From Glandiceps talaboti (lineage: Eukaryota > Hemichordata > Enteropneusta > Spengelidae), in contig NC_135558.1 in assembly GCF_964340395.1 (NCBI RefSeq), forward strand, positions 2,681,501-2,745,500: a stretch of DNA of 64,000 nucleotides, read 5' to 3'. Positions 23,960-35,257 of this stretch are shown in pieces. Both the position numbers and the translations under genes were made by a program. The notes under the pieces were generated by a model that was not told where the DNA came from, did not search any database, and saw only the letters and a list, made by a program, of their open reading frames with translations. Within the stretch, counting starts at the first letter, position 1; the number at the start of each line of letters is the position of its first letter.

Positions 23960-26900
23960 TCACCAAGGTAGGGTGGTTTCCTACTCTTCCATCTTGTGAA
24001 TTCATCATTGTGTGAAACCTGTCTAAATTGGTATCTTTCTTCTTAGTATTTTCTGTCTTAGGAACAGACAACGATGAGGCTGACTTTGGTAGAGGATAGA
24101 ACGCTTGCACTGTTTTGGTTTTCTGTTTCTGTTGTGTTACCCGACTCCTTGCTTCCATCATTTTCTCATTTGTTTCATGTAAGAGTCTAGTGTCTAGAGT
24201 GGCTCTCTCGACTGCTGCATGGGCTTGCCTCATCAGTTTTCTGTGTTCTAGATATTTCTTGACCAGGTCTTGTTGTTGTCTCTGACTGTCTTTAAGTCCT
24301 TGTAATAAGTCTTGTCGTTCATGGAAGATGTCTTCTCGCTTCGCTTGTCTATCGTGTCTGAGAAGTGCATTAGACACAGAGGTGTGCTGACTATTGAAGT
24401 CTGTTAGAAACAGTGAATCAGTATGTCGTCTTTGCTTGAATTCTGACGACCTACTTCTCATTTCTCGGTTTTGCTGTATTTCTTCTTTCCTTATAATTTC
24501 TTGTTTTTCTAACATGTCTGCCATCTTGTTAACTTCTCTCTCATGCTGTTGTTGAGCGACAGCTCTCTTCTCGTCCAAGTATCCCCTGATTCTGTTCTTT
24601 GCATGTTCTCTTTGTTCCCGTAATGCCATCACAAAATCCATCTTGGCAGCCATCTTCTCAGCATCCTGTCTGTCTTTGTATGCTTGTTGAACAGCTCTTA
24701 AACTAGACATACCCATTGTCCCCTGTACGCGTGAGAACAGTCTCTGATCAGCATTGTGTTTTTTCTTTGGAGGTAAAGTAGGTTTAGGCAAACTTTCTCT
24801 CTTCATTATATATGCCCTTTCTGCCTCTTTCACATCCCTGGCTGCTTCTCTTCGAGATATCAACATATCCTGCAATGGATCAGTATCCACAACGAGAGGT
24901 TTCATTCCTTTCAATCGGAAGACCACCTTTCTACTACTCTCATCATCAAGATCAAGGTCTTCACCATGGTCAGATACTGGGACATCAAGTTCACGTAGAG
25001 GACCAAGCATCTGTTTAACTGTTTTCCTTTCTTTCTTCTTCTTCTTACCTTTCTTACCAACACTTCTTGCACTCTTGATCATATCAATTGGTTCATCCCG
25101 AGAAGATCTGAATGATTTACTAGGAAAAGTTGTTTCTATGGCGACATCATCCTGTAGAGTTAGGATACCATCAGACTCTAGTCTAGATAGGTTGATGAGT
25201 AGATTGGTTCTCCTGCGATGTGGAGACTGAGACATGGCACCTAGCTTTGTTGATGATTGCGACCTAACCTGAAGCTTGGCTGGGGATTCAGATTTCATCT
25301 GTAACGAAAAAAAAATTGGTGTCTTGTAAAACCTGATTAATTACCACCATGGAATCGTGATGATATGGTCAATCTTTCCACTTGAAATCTAGTTTAGTAA
25401 GTGACTCATAAAAGTGGTACCCCATATTTTTCCAACAAAACAAGGCCATTGGCAAATTTACATTCAGGCCTGTGGCAGGCCTGGATCATCATGACTGTGG
25501 CAGGTCTGCTTCATGCATGTGACAGGTCATTCCTGTCATGAATACATTGATTTTTAGCTGTGACATATTATCATTTGTTTTGCATTTTTGTGGCTCTGGA
25601 AGTGATCATCAGTGCTTCCTGATTTTAATTAGATTGTACTGGAAACTGACGCACTACAGATTGATTGATTGATTGATTGATTGAGTGATTGATTGATTAC
25701 CACATATTGCATAGCAGTGAATAATTATATAGACAAAATACTTGTAACAATGTTGTACCTGTAGATTTTCTTCTTTGATAGGAGACTGGACTTTACTGGG
25801 TCTGGTTGGGACCCTTTCACCATGAGCCGAAGCAAGACTTGGTGTTCGTGATCCCGGTCGTCTATTCTGCATATATGTGTCAAAATCTATTCGCATAGAA
25901 GAGGAGTCATCCACTGAAGTACCAGGAAGTGGTGATGTTGGTGGTGGGCCTGGTTCAGGTTTAGAAAGACCTTTGTAGTCACGGTATTTCCGTTGAATTG
26001 ACACAGCAGCCCTAGTGGTGAAATATGTATAAGGATATAGTATGTAACTTGGGGTGGAGGGGTTTCACATTGGCGAGTGATTAATACATGAACTTCACAA
26101 ACTTTACATCTCTTTTCCCAGAAGCTAGCCAAAGCTATTAAATGAACTATCAAGATCAGTGAGCCTGATCACAAGGTTTCATGTTGAGATAGACACCAAA
26201 AAGAAAACACACAAACATCACTCACACTGTGTAGGCTCTTTATTTAGTTAATGAAAGTAAAAAGTCAGATGAAGTATTTGTTAGACCAAATAAATAACAA
26301 TAACTGTCTCATAGCTGGCATATTAGAAGACTACTATGTATAATGTACAGCATTATGTCTCACATAGACTTTTTTCACAAGTCTATTTGACTACTATGTT
26401 GGTGAATACCCACTGAATGTATGGATAGGTGTACTTACCATATCCGAGTATCCTGTATTAATCCAAAACGTTTACGTGCTAGATACCCACGTATGTAGCG
26501 CTGTATGATCAGTACTGGTGAATATCTGGCTTGTATGTGTGAGATTTGACCCAGAATATAATGTACTATTTTCATTTCTAGTTCATATGTAGTCTCCTGT
26601 AATGTGAAAAGAAATGATTGAGATACAGAATATTCAAATGTGATCATTCAACCTTCTAAATTATATTACCAAGTTGTGATGGTCAATTATTTGTATGACT
26701 AAGTCTCAATATTTGTGTCTCCTTGTACAGCCTTATTGTGGAAGGACTAAACACAATATAATGACACCTAATCAGATGTATGGTCATTCAAGACCCATGG
26801 TAAAAATGTTTATAGTCATTCTGGTTTGGTTGTAAAAGTTACAAATTTCATGTCAAATTGTATTCCAAGTAGACACTATACAAACACTATTTCTATATGT

Positions 26901-28630
26901 ATGCAACTATGTGTTTGACGTAGGATGTAACACCTTCTACCTTACTTTATATAGACAAGTCACATATATGACAGAGTATGAAGTATTTCACACCTTTTTA
27001 GTTGTTGGCATGAGATCGATGTAAAAGTTGGGATTCATAGCCGTAAATGGTCCACCAAAGGCTGCATCCTCTATAATCTCCTCATCAGATACCACATGCA
27101 TGTCTAGCACCCTCAGGGTCCACACACTGTTGATGTCGTAAGAGAAACATTGGTATTACAGAGATTATGTACTTATACCTATAGCAATTTAGTATGTAGA
27201 ATCCTAGATCTCGGAGGGGATAGGTCTCACATTAAGTGTTCTCCCCAGGGTGTTTTTTTTGTTGTATCTTACTGACTAATTTGCATATGAAGATATGAAT
27301 ATAATGTTTTGTTATGGTAATTAATTTCTGTTGTTCTATGGAAATTATGGGATATGAGCCCATACTCAATAAACTCTCTGTGAAGAACGTTGACAGCTGT
27401 AACAAATTGGTCATTGTCTGGTAATGACCTTCTTTCTTATCTTTTTTTGTTTTACGTAACCAATAATACTATTTACTGATGAAATTTAAATAAACTTTGA
27501 TGGTGACTTTTTTCAGCATAATTTTTTTTTAATTTTCTATTTGCTCATAAATGAAATCAAATACACATAACCATTAGTTGTACTGTTTGTGACCTACCTG
27601 TTAACAACATGATGTCTGTATGCTTTCTTGAGACTAACAGGTGTATCAAACAGTGTTAGAACTTCTAGACTTGGACAATGGGCAAGACTTTGTAAATGCT
27701 CAAGTCTTCCTATGCTGTTATTATGCAGATGAAGAATCCGTAAGTATTCCAAATTTTCCCAAAATTCAGCGCCAGGAAGTACAGAAATCTGTCCATACAA
27801 AACAGAAACAATTTAGATATTACACAATATGCAAGTCAAGTTATTGCCTTTGAACAGAAAATATGAGTATAAACCCTGGTCATTCTATGTCATGACAACT
27901 TCAGTCCAGTGTCTATGTTTAATAATAATACTGGTTCTGTGGTGCTTGCAATACTAGTCAAAATGTATGGTCACAAATCCCCATCACTTTTCTTAATCAC
28001 TCCAACTGTTTGTGTAGTACACTGTAAATAACATATAGAACCCATGAAAAAATTGATGATCAAAGAACATAATATTTTGTGTTCATCTGTATTTTGTCTA
28101 GAAGCTATCCATGACTTTGCACCTCTTCTCACAGGATGGGGAGAGATTTTGAGATTCAAAGCCATCTGTATTTGCCATAAAATCTGTGCTGCTACTTCAC
28201 ATCACCATGCAAGTACTTCCATGGCATTCACTGAGCATTTATAGAAACAAATATATCGCCTCACCTGATTACTGTGCAAGTCCAATTTGATCAATTCAGG
28301 ACATGCTATCAGGGCATCAAATCGACTGATGTAGTTGGAATGTAGGATACATATCTGAAGTCTTTTACATGTATAAATGCCGACGATATCTCTCAGATGT
28401 ACACCTACTAATTTCACCAGCTTGATGCTCCGTAGACTTTCTTTTTCCTTGTCCTTGACACAATTCTCTCTCAAAAAATTCTTGCTCAATGTTTGCAAAT
28501 ATCCCTTTTCCTCGGCTTCTCTGTAAAACTTCTCTTGTCTGATTTTTTCCAATTTTGCCTCAAAGTTTGCTGGTTTAGTTGGCGAGCCAGTCAGTCGGGC
28601 AAATTTACTCCAATCCGGAATACTAACCAT
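23955..28630 (-). CDS. LRRIQ3: LRRIQ3, leucine-rich repeat and IQ domain protein (complete)
   Basis: Exons in order: 28630-28265, 27788-27598, 27126-26994, 26596-26439, 26011-25759, 25298-23955. All are in phase and give 814 residues; human LRRIQ3 is about 620. The start ATG at 28630 has context catcATGG. Residues about 70-185 form leucine-rich repeats (LQICILHSNYISRFDALIAC, LIKLDLHSNQ, LRILHLHNNSIGRLEHL) and an LRR cap (TLFDTPVSLKKAYRHHVVN). Then comes LDMHVVSDEEIIED, as in vertebrate LRRIQ3. An IQ motif lies at about 258-274 (IIQRYIRGYLARKRF), with a second weaker one at 286-295 (SIQRKYRDYK). Exon 6 encodes a 447-residue basic, Gln/Lys/Arg-rich coiled-coil region. Vertebrate LRRIQ3 is little characterised and mostly testis or ciliated-cell expressed, and IQ motifs suggest calmodulin binding; both are inference here. 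Exon 6 happens to begin with ATG right after its acceptor, so a gene finder could wrongly call it a separate gene. Confidence 0.93.
25661..25698 (+). repeat. (GATT)n microsatellite
   Basis: A short gatt tetranucleotide run in the LRRIQ3 intron between exons 5 and 6. Confidence 0.95.
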
Positions 28631-28950
28631 GATGCCCCGATGTTATTAGTACTGCAGTGCTAACATGTAACAGTATTCAGTATTACACTTTACAGCCCTA
28701 GCCTTTTATCGATATCGAAGGCTATGGTTGTCGTGGATGGCGTAGTCGTTCCAGATTTTCAGACGTGTGAACTGCACATCCTTTGAAATAAATATGTAAC
28801 AGTTACAGCTCAAGCAAAACTCCCAACGCGTCTCCTGATCATGAAATAATCAGTACAAAGTGGGTGTATTGCCTTATTTTAACTGTTTGGGACCTCGGCA
28901 ATCTAATCTATTACAGTCGAGTCCGCCATGATGGTTCTTGTTGCTATAGC
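28631..28950 (-). promoter_or_regulatory. LRRIQ3: Probable LRRIQ3 promoter / 5' UTR region
   Basis: This is the 320 bp upstream of the LRRIQ3 start. It is locally richer in CpG than its surroundings. It contains the palindrome tatcgata at 28707-28714, about 77 bp from the ATG, and ccgccatgatgg at 28923-28934, which resembles a YY1-type core. No TATA box is obvious. The assignment rests on position only. Confidence 0.35.
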
Positions 28951-29336
28951 ATTTGTTTGTGTATTCTTTTATAAGTAGTCAGAAAAGTTCATCTATTTAT
29001 TTTATTATAAGATCTCAAAATCTTAGTAGGTATTTAAATTATTATAATTATACATTTATTTATTGAAATATTGACACTTTATGCATATATACACTTAAAA
29101 AGTTATAGACAATCTTATTTTATTCGCATCGGGTTCTACACTCTTGTTAATTCTTACGTGGACAAATGAACAACGTTTTTCGTCAAACGTTGGCGTAGAT
29201 GGCTCCCTCCACTACTGTCACGAAACTACTCAATCTGATTAAAATCCGATGTAGATGTCGGCTAATCGTGCATTGCTATCTTACCATCGTTATTTAGCTT
29301 GAATTGACCTTTGTAGTACATGTTTACGTTTTTAGC

Positions 29337-29377
29337 CTGATCGCCTCCTCTACATCAGATGTAGAGGAGGCGATCAG
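29337..29377. repeat. 41-bp near-perfect palindrome
   Basis: The arm ctgatcgcctcctctacatc (29337-29356) is followed by a single a and then its exact reverse complement (29358-29377): 20 of 20 bp pair with a 1-nt centre. A related gatgtagatgtcggctaatc occurs 90 bp upstream, near 29251. Confidence 0.95.
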
Positions 29378-30119
29378 CCGACAGTGATGGCGGTGATCAT
29401 GTTCATGACTTGGACGGGAATTTTCAAGATGTTACCCTTTTCCCTTTAGCAATCTCTTTCAAACTATACATGTGTACTTAGTAATATAGTCCACATATCA
29501 TGTAAACACTAGCTATCATACTCCTGGATCACATTCTATATTATAGTAGACACAACTTAGAAATCATTTTTTATAATAAAGACATCTATGGCAGGAGAGT
29601 TGCTGATTCAGCAGTTTTTCTGGACGTTGAGTCCAACAGTTCATATAAATGACATGGGAACTGAAAGATAACCCTGCAGTTTATTGCTAGGAATCAAACG
29701 TTCTTTTTTAGATAGACTGACTCGGAGTACTGCGCCCTCCCGCGACATTATTGGTATAGGTATGATTCACATAGGAGACTTCATATTTCTAATAACTGAT
29801 TCAGTAGAGACAAACATTTAAATTCATATGATCTAATTACCCCTAATTTTTTGTCCTCATTCCCTTAGTACAGCTACTCTATGGAATCCAATTCCAGACA
29901 GGGAGCCTGTCAATTCTTTCATTTTTGATTCGAGATTCTTGAAGAGTGAGAAAGTTTTTACTTTCTACATTAAACTTTCACAATGTAGAATTTTAATCTC
30001 GTTTGTGTCTTTTGTATGAATTTATGTCTATTGTAACCATTTTTAGTCTTGTCCTCCATGGAGAGAAGTACGAAGTATCGAGGTTAAATAAAATACATAA
30101 ATAAATGTGTTGTCAATTT

Positions 30120-30610
30120 ACGTCTACGTTTTTTACATATCGTTTTAAAGTGCGTCTATCTAACGGCTACCTCATTAACATATTGACATGTAAGCCTACA
30201 TGTAGTTGCACATTGTCAAGTACATCTACCTCATTTAAATATTGTTGTCGAGTAAGTAAATTCTATTTCATATCGTTGTCCAGTACGTCTCATTTACATG
30301 CCGTTACGTATACCAAGTTACGTCCACCTTATTTACATGTTGTTGTAAGGTACATCTACCTCATTTTCATGTTGTTATCAGGTAAGCCTACTTCATTTAC
30401 ATATTGTCGTCAGGCATGTCTACCTCATTTACATACTGTTGCCACATTAAGTCCACCTTCATTTTTTGTGGGGTATATCTACCCCATTTGCATATTGTTA
30501 ACAAGTAAGTCTACTTCATTTACATATTGTTGTCATGTACATCTACCTCACTTTACCATACTGTTAAGTACATCCACACTTTCATTTCACATGTTCAAAT
30601 TTTTTAAATA
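30120..30610 (+). repeat. Degenerate ~42-bp minisatellite
   Basis: About eleven diverged units built on tctacctcatttacatattg-ttgtcaagtaag. The 168-codon open frame across it is a product of the periodicity and resembles no known protein. Confidence 0.85.
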
Positions 30611-31824
30611 AACCACACACCCACTACAGTTATGTAAGTTCTTTAAAAAATCCAATGCAATGGTATGATTTATTTCCATCAATTATGAAATGACAATACA
30701 ATGACACAGCTCAAATAAGGTGAAATTTGGAAGGATTTTCAATGTTATCACATCCGTTAAATTCTTAGAACACAACTATTCAGTCAAAGTGACAGCTAAC
30801 TTAGCAGCAGAGACAGATGAACAGGGTTAAATATCAACCATAGGATATACAATGTGAATGTCCTGGTGATAAGTAATCACTATTATCTATCAGCATGCTG
30901 AGTATCTATCTAGTAAATGCCATACATATAGTATTTCCCCTCTTGTTCACTGTGTCACTGTGGAAATATGAAAACCATACAATAGAAGAGTTGAAAACTT
31001 TCACAAACATCAATACATTGTTTATTAAATTGTTGATAGAGACGAAGTACAGAAATCTCTGTATGACTTCAACTGTTATTACCATTACACAAATACTTTT
31101 AATACTCTACATTGCACAATGATACAAGTTTGAATAGATAGGCTAGGCTGGTTCTAGCTGATGAAATATTCTCAGCTTTTTAATATGAATTCAGTAACAA
31201 AATCTTAGTTTTAATTAACATTGCTTTTTGGTATTCAATATTATTTAGTAAATGATTTTCATATTACCACAGACCTATTTGCAAGTAATGGCATTATCTC
31301 ATAACCTCTCTACCTGGCCAATTTCTTTTACTATCCCAGTATTCATTGTACTTGCATACTCCTAACTTTTAAACCATATTCTTTGTTTTGACTTGTCGTC
31401 ATGGTTGTCAGAGAATTCAAAAGTTAAAGTGTAGATTAATCTATGGTATATGTATACATGTGTATTTGACTCCTTGTAAATCAGTCATTATCTGTGTAGA
31501 TATTTTTGTTCCCTATAGTATGCAGTTATCTATGTGATCTGAATTTATGTAGTTTTGTTGGATCTGAATGTCTACTCTGCACTGTTACAAAACTCATGAA
31601 TTGCACATGCCATGCATGTACCAACAGCTAAGTTAGTGGGTACATGTCTTCTGATAAAGAGCAAACCATTGACATTTTCAAAGGTAGAAGTTGTTAATTA
31701 ATCTTCATTCAATGGATTTATTCCCTTTTAATAAGCAGGTTATTGAAATGACGAGTCATGTAGAGTGTGGACATATGGAGCACTGTCTATAATACAGTAT
31801 GCTGGAATATGTTTGGTTGAAGTC

Positions 31825-32195
31825 ACATGGGTGGAGTCAGATGGAATCTGGGTATGTTGGGTGGAGTCAGATTGAGTCTGAGTATGTTGGGTTGGGGTTA
31901 GATGGAGTCTGGGTATGTTGAGTTGGAGTCACAGTGAGTCTGGATATGTTGGGTGGACTCAGATGGAATCTGGGTATATTGGGTGGAGTGACATGGTGTC
32001 CAGGCATGTTGGTAGAGTCACACGGAGTCTGGACATGTTGGGTTGGAGTCGCGTGAGTATAATCACATGGAGTGTGGGCATGTTTGGTATGTTGGGTGGC
32101 GTCGCATAAAGTTTGGGTATGTTTGGTATGTTGGGTGGAGTCACATGGAGTTTGGGTATGTTCGCTGGAGACACATGGGGTCTGATTATCTTGAG
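31825..32195 (+). repeat. Degenerate ~30-bp minisatellite
   Basis: About twelve units resembling ggtggagtcacatggagtct-gggtatgttg. Minus-strand open frames rich in Thr-Pro-His are repeat artefacts. Confidence 0.9.
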
Positions 32196-34346
32196 TTACA
32201 GCCACATGGACTCCTGACCTAGTAGACATAAGTTGAAATAGGACAACCATTTTAACACTACTATTATGGCAAGTACATTGATGACTGGCAGTGAAATGCA
32301 TTTGGAGGTTCAGTATTGAGTAATGTCTTTACAATGAATTTGGAATAGTAAGATATTGGCCCTTTATTCTTTCTCCTAAAACCTGGTTTTCATTGCTTGT
32401 CAGTATTATTTGGGACTGTGATTATAATAACGGTAAGATGCATTTCATCTTTACTCATTCTTTTTCTCTCTCTTAGCTGTAGAAAAGATGATATCAAATC
32501 ACTAGTTAGATAGGCTACCAGCTTGACTCAAGTATTGATGAACAGCTAAACCACGCCCAATTAACTGACTATTTTGTTTTGGAATACGACTTATTGAATA
32601 ATGCATACTTATGACATCAATGGTGAAAAAATAAACAAATTTGTTATTACATATGAAGGGGTGATGAACAATGTATGGGGAAATGGATATAGACTACATT
32701 TAAAAAACTGTATTTCTAACTAGAATTCAATGGCTAAAAGGTTACTTAGATGGTGGAAATAGTACATAATTTTTTCAAGTTCTTAGTTTCCAATGTATTA
32801 AATGCATTGAAATGTTTAATGTTATGATGGGTGTATATGTGTATGTACTGGTATCTATGTGTGAATTTTAATTACAATAGGAATACAATGTATACTATCT
32901 ATCTATCTACGTTCTTTATAACTATTGCACACTAGATAGGGTTTGGCAACAAAAAAATGGTTCCTCTCACTACATAGGCTTTTGCTGCATCAGCCTCTTC
33001 CGTATTAGCCTTCATATGGCCAAAAACAACCCTCTATCAAGTTCTTTTGATTTTAATATAGGTACAGAAAAAAAGCACTAACTGTCCCTCTTCTCAGTAA
33101 TATTCCTTCTCCTACCCTGTAAACTTACATTATATGTCACAAAAAGATGCAAAAAGTCTTATAAAATTTTTTGCCATTTGTCCATAAATAAGATTAAATT
33201 CAGAGAAAAATGTACATCCACCTGATATTTGTATACAACCCTAACATCTGCAATAAACAGACAAATATATTAACAGTAAATTACAAGCATGGAAATTACA
33301 ATAAATTGTTTTACCATCATTGCGGCTTGCATAGTCTGTGAAATACAATGCAAAATGCACTTATAACTTATATTACACGAGTTTAACATAAATGCAACGT
33401 CAGAATCAGTCCTGCTGAAACTTAGATGGGAAGGTAATCTGAACTAACGTTGACTCAAAAATAAATTAGTTGCAGCAGAAAGTTTAACGCCAGGGTATTG
33501 GCTATTTATATATTAATTATATCCCAAATTTGGTATAATAACAAAGAAATTAGCACTTTAAAAATATACACAAATGGAAATTTGCATAAATAGGAAAATG
33601 ATATGAATATCTTGGTACAGCAATTTTTGCTTTCAGAATAAAGTGTCAGCAATATTGGAAGAATGCTGACCATAGGAATTATGTTGTGTAATGTATTAAA
33701 CATACAATACTTTTGAAATTTTAGCCAACTAAATTTAATGGCAGTCAGGAGCTCAATTCTGTAAACTTGAATATTAGTTAAACAATGTCAGGATACATGT
33801 TGAGATCTATCGTCTGTTCTAAACTCACAAAATTTCAAATTTGGAGCCACTAGATAACACTGCTCAATGATATTTACAAAGTCTGTGCAGAATATTGGAA
33901 TGAAAGGCTGAATGAACATTGCAAATAATTCAATAATTTATGTACAAGAAATATTGAGAAGTCCTTCCTTCATTTTCTAACTAACCAGTCATGTATTTTT
34001 TTTTTGAATTTCTTTTTTTTTTGAATTTGTATAGAAAACAGGTCAATAAGTTGGTAACGTTTGTAGAATAATTTAATACTCTATTTGTTCCATCACCATG
34101 GTAACAACATGATGTGTTGGAGTCTTTTTGTGCATGATCAGTGAGCTAAGCCGCAGCTGTTCAATGTGAAGGGATATGATCAATACTAACAGTGGCGGCG
34201 ACAACATCATCAATTCCACAGCACTGGACATCTGTTTGTAGATTCAAATTACTGATAATTGTGTCCTATCAGAAACATACTATGACACAAACAGCACCAG
34301 GCAAATAACAAAGTCATGCCCACTGTCAAGTGTACGTTAATCTAGT

Positions 34347-35257
34347 TCAATACCAATCTCCTTCTTCATCGGAGTCTGTGTGTCCCGTCACACCAGCACT
34401 CCCGCTACTGTGTCCACTACGTGTACGGCCTGGACCACGTGATCGTGCTGGTCCAGGCTGTTGTGGTGGGCTGAAATTTGGCACGCCATGGCCCCTGCCC
34501 CTGTCTTGTTGAGAGGCTGTTGATAAACCATTAGGTACACGTGGTGATATTGAACTATGACGACTTGGAGTCGGTGGAAGAGGCTGTCTTGATGCAGCTT
34601 CATAAGATGGCGGTGTGTCACTTGGATGGCGGTACGTATCTTCCATATATCTAGCTCTATCTGGTGACCTACTTAGTCCACTATAGTGACTACCTCTACT
34701 ATCAGTTTTTGTTGGTGATGTTCTTATAGTGTTTCTACTACCCTTTGAAGGGCTTTTGTCCCGTTCTCTTGAAACAGATCGTCGTCTTGGTTGTGGGGAT
34801 GTAGGTCTGGAACGTGGTCTCCCTGTTGCTGGCTGTATTGATGATAAAAGATCAGCATCTCTAAGCCGCTGTTGGTCAATTTCAGTGGGCAATTGTGGCA
34901 ATTTCCTCCCAGTGCCTTTCTTTGGTGAAGAAGTATTTCCATTTTGAGGATCATGTGGGGTGAACGATCGGCGACGTGGGCCAGGACTTGGGCTTGGACT
35001 TATTCCTCTGGCGTCAGGAGGAAGTCCTGTTTTACTGCTAGATCTGGATCTACCTCTCTCAGGTGTTCGGAATTCTGGTGGTGTGCTCTCCGGTGTGGCA
35101 TGTGGAGGGCTTCTCACACGAGGCTGTGGTAGTCTTATTAAATCCTCCGATGTTGGTCTCACATAATTTGGTGGAGGATCTGTAGATCCAGGTATCTGTC
35201 GTCCACTAGGTGCCGACTGTCTGTATGGTGGTGGATACACGTCATCAACCATTCTCC
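34347..35257 (-). CDS. Cav2: Cav2 terminal coding exon
   Basis: 303 codons, entered in phase after an AG acceptor at 35259-35258. The product is Pro/Ser/Arg-rich. It carries YPPPYRQ and PPSYEAAS (PPxY-type WW ligands), RKLPQLPTE (RIM-BP SH3-type), a second proline ligand [10 protein letters not shown], and a C-terminus SDEEGDWY. In vertebrate Cav2.1/2.2 the corresponding exon encodes RQLPQTP and ends DDWC. The order is conserved although the spacer sequence is not. Confidence 0.9.

Larger units (their letters stand above)
28951..34346. other. Intergenic region between LRRIQ3 and the Cav2 3' end
   Basis: 5.4 kb with no supported gene. It holds a 41-bp palindrome (29337-29377) and two degenerate minisatellites (30120-30610 and 31830-32195). 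Otherwise it is AT-rich sequence that must include the Cav2 3' UTR. Possible minus-strand AATAAA hexamers (TTTATT on plus) occur near 32358, 31720 and 31020, and I cannot tell which is used. Poly(T) runs lie near 33996-34022. Confidence 0.5.

Noticed and set aside
23955-25298. Independent 447-residue gene
   Set aside because: The ATG falls exactly after an AG acceptor, and the upstream exons join it in phase to give full-length LRRIQ3.
30105-30611. 168-codon ORF on the plus strand
   Set aside because: It coincides with a degenerate 42-bp minisatellite and has no splice context or homologue.
31867-32301. 144-codon Thr/Pro/His-rich ORF
   Set aside because: It coincides with the ~30-bp minisatellite, and other frames of the same repeat are also open.
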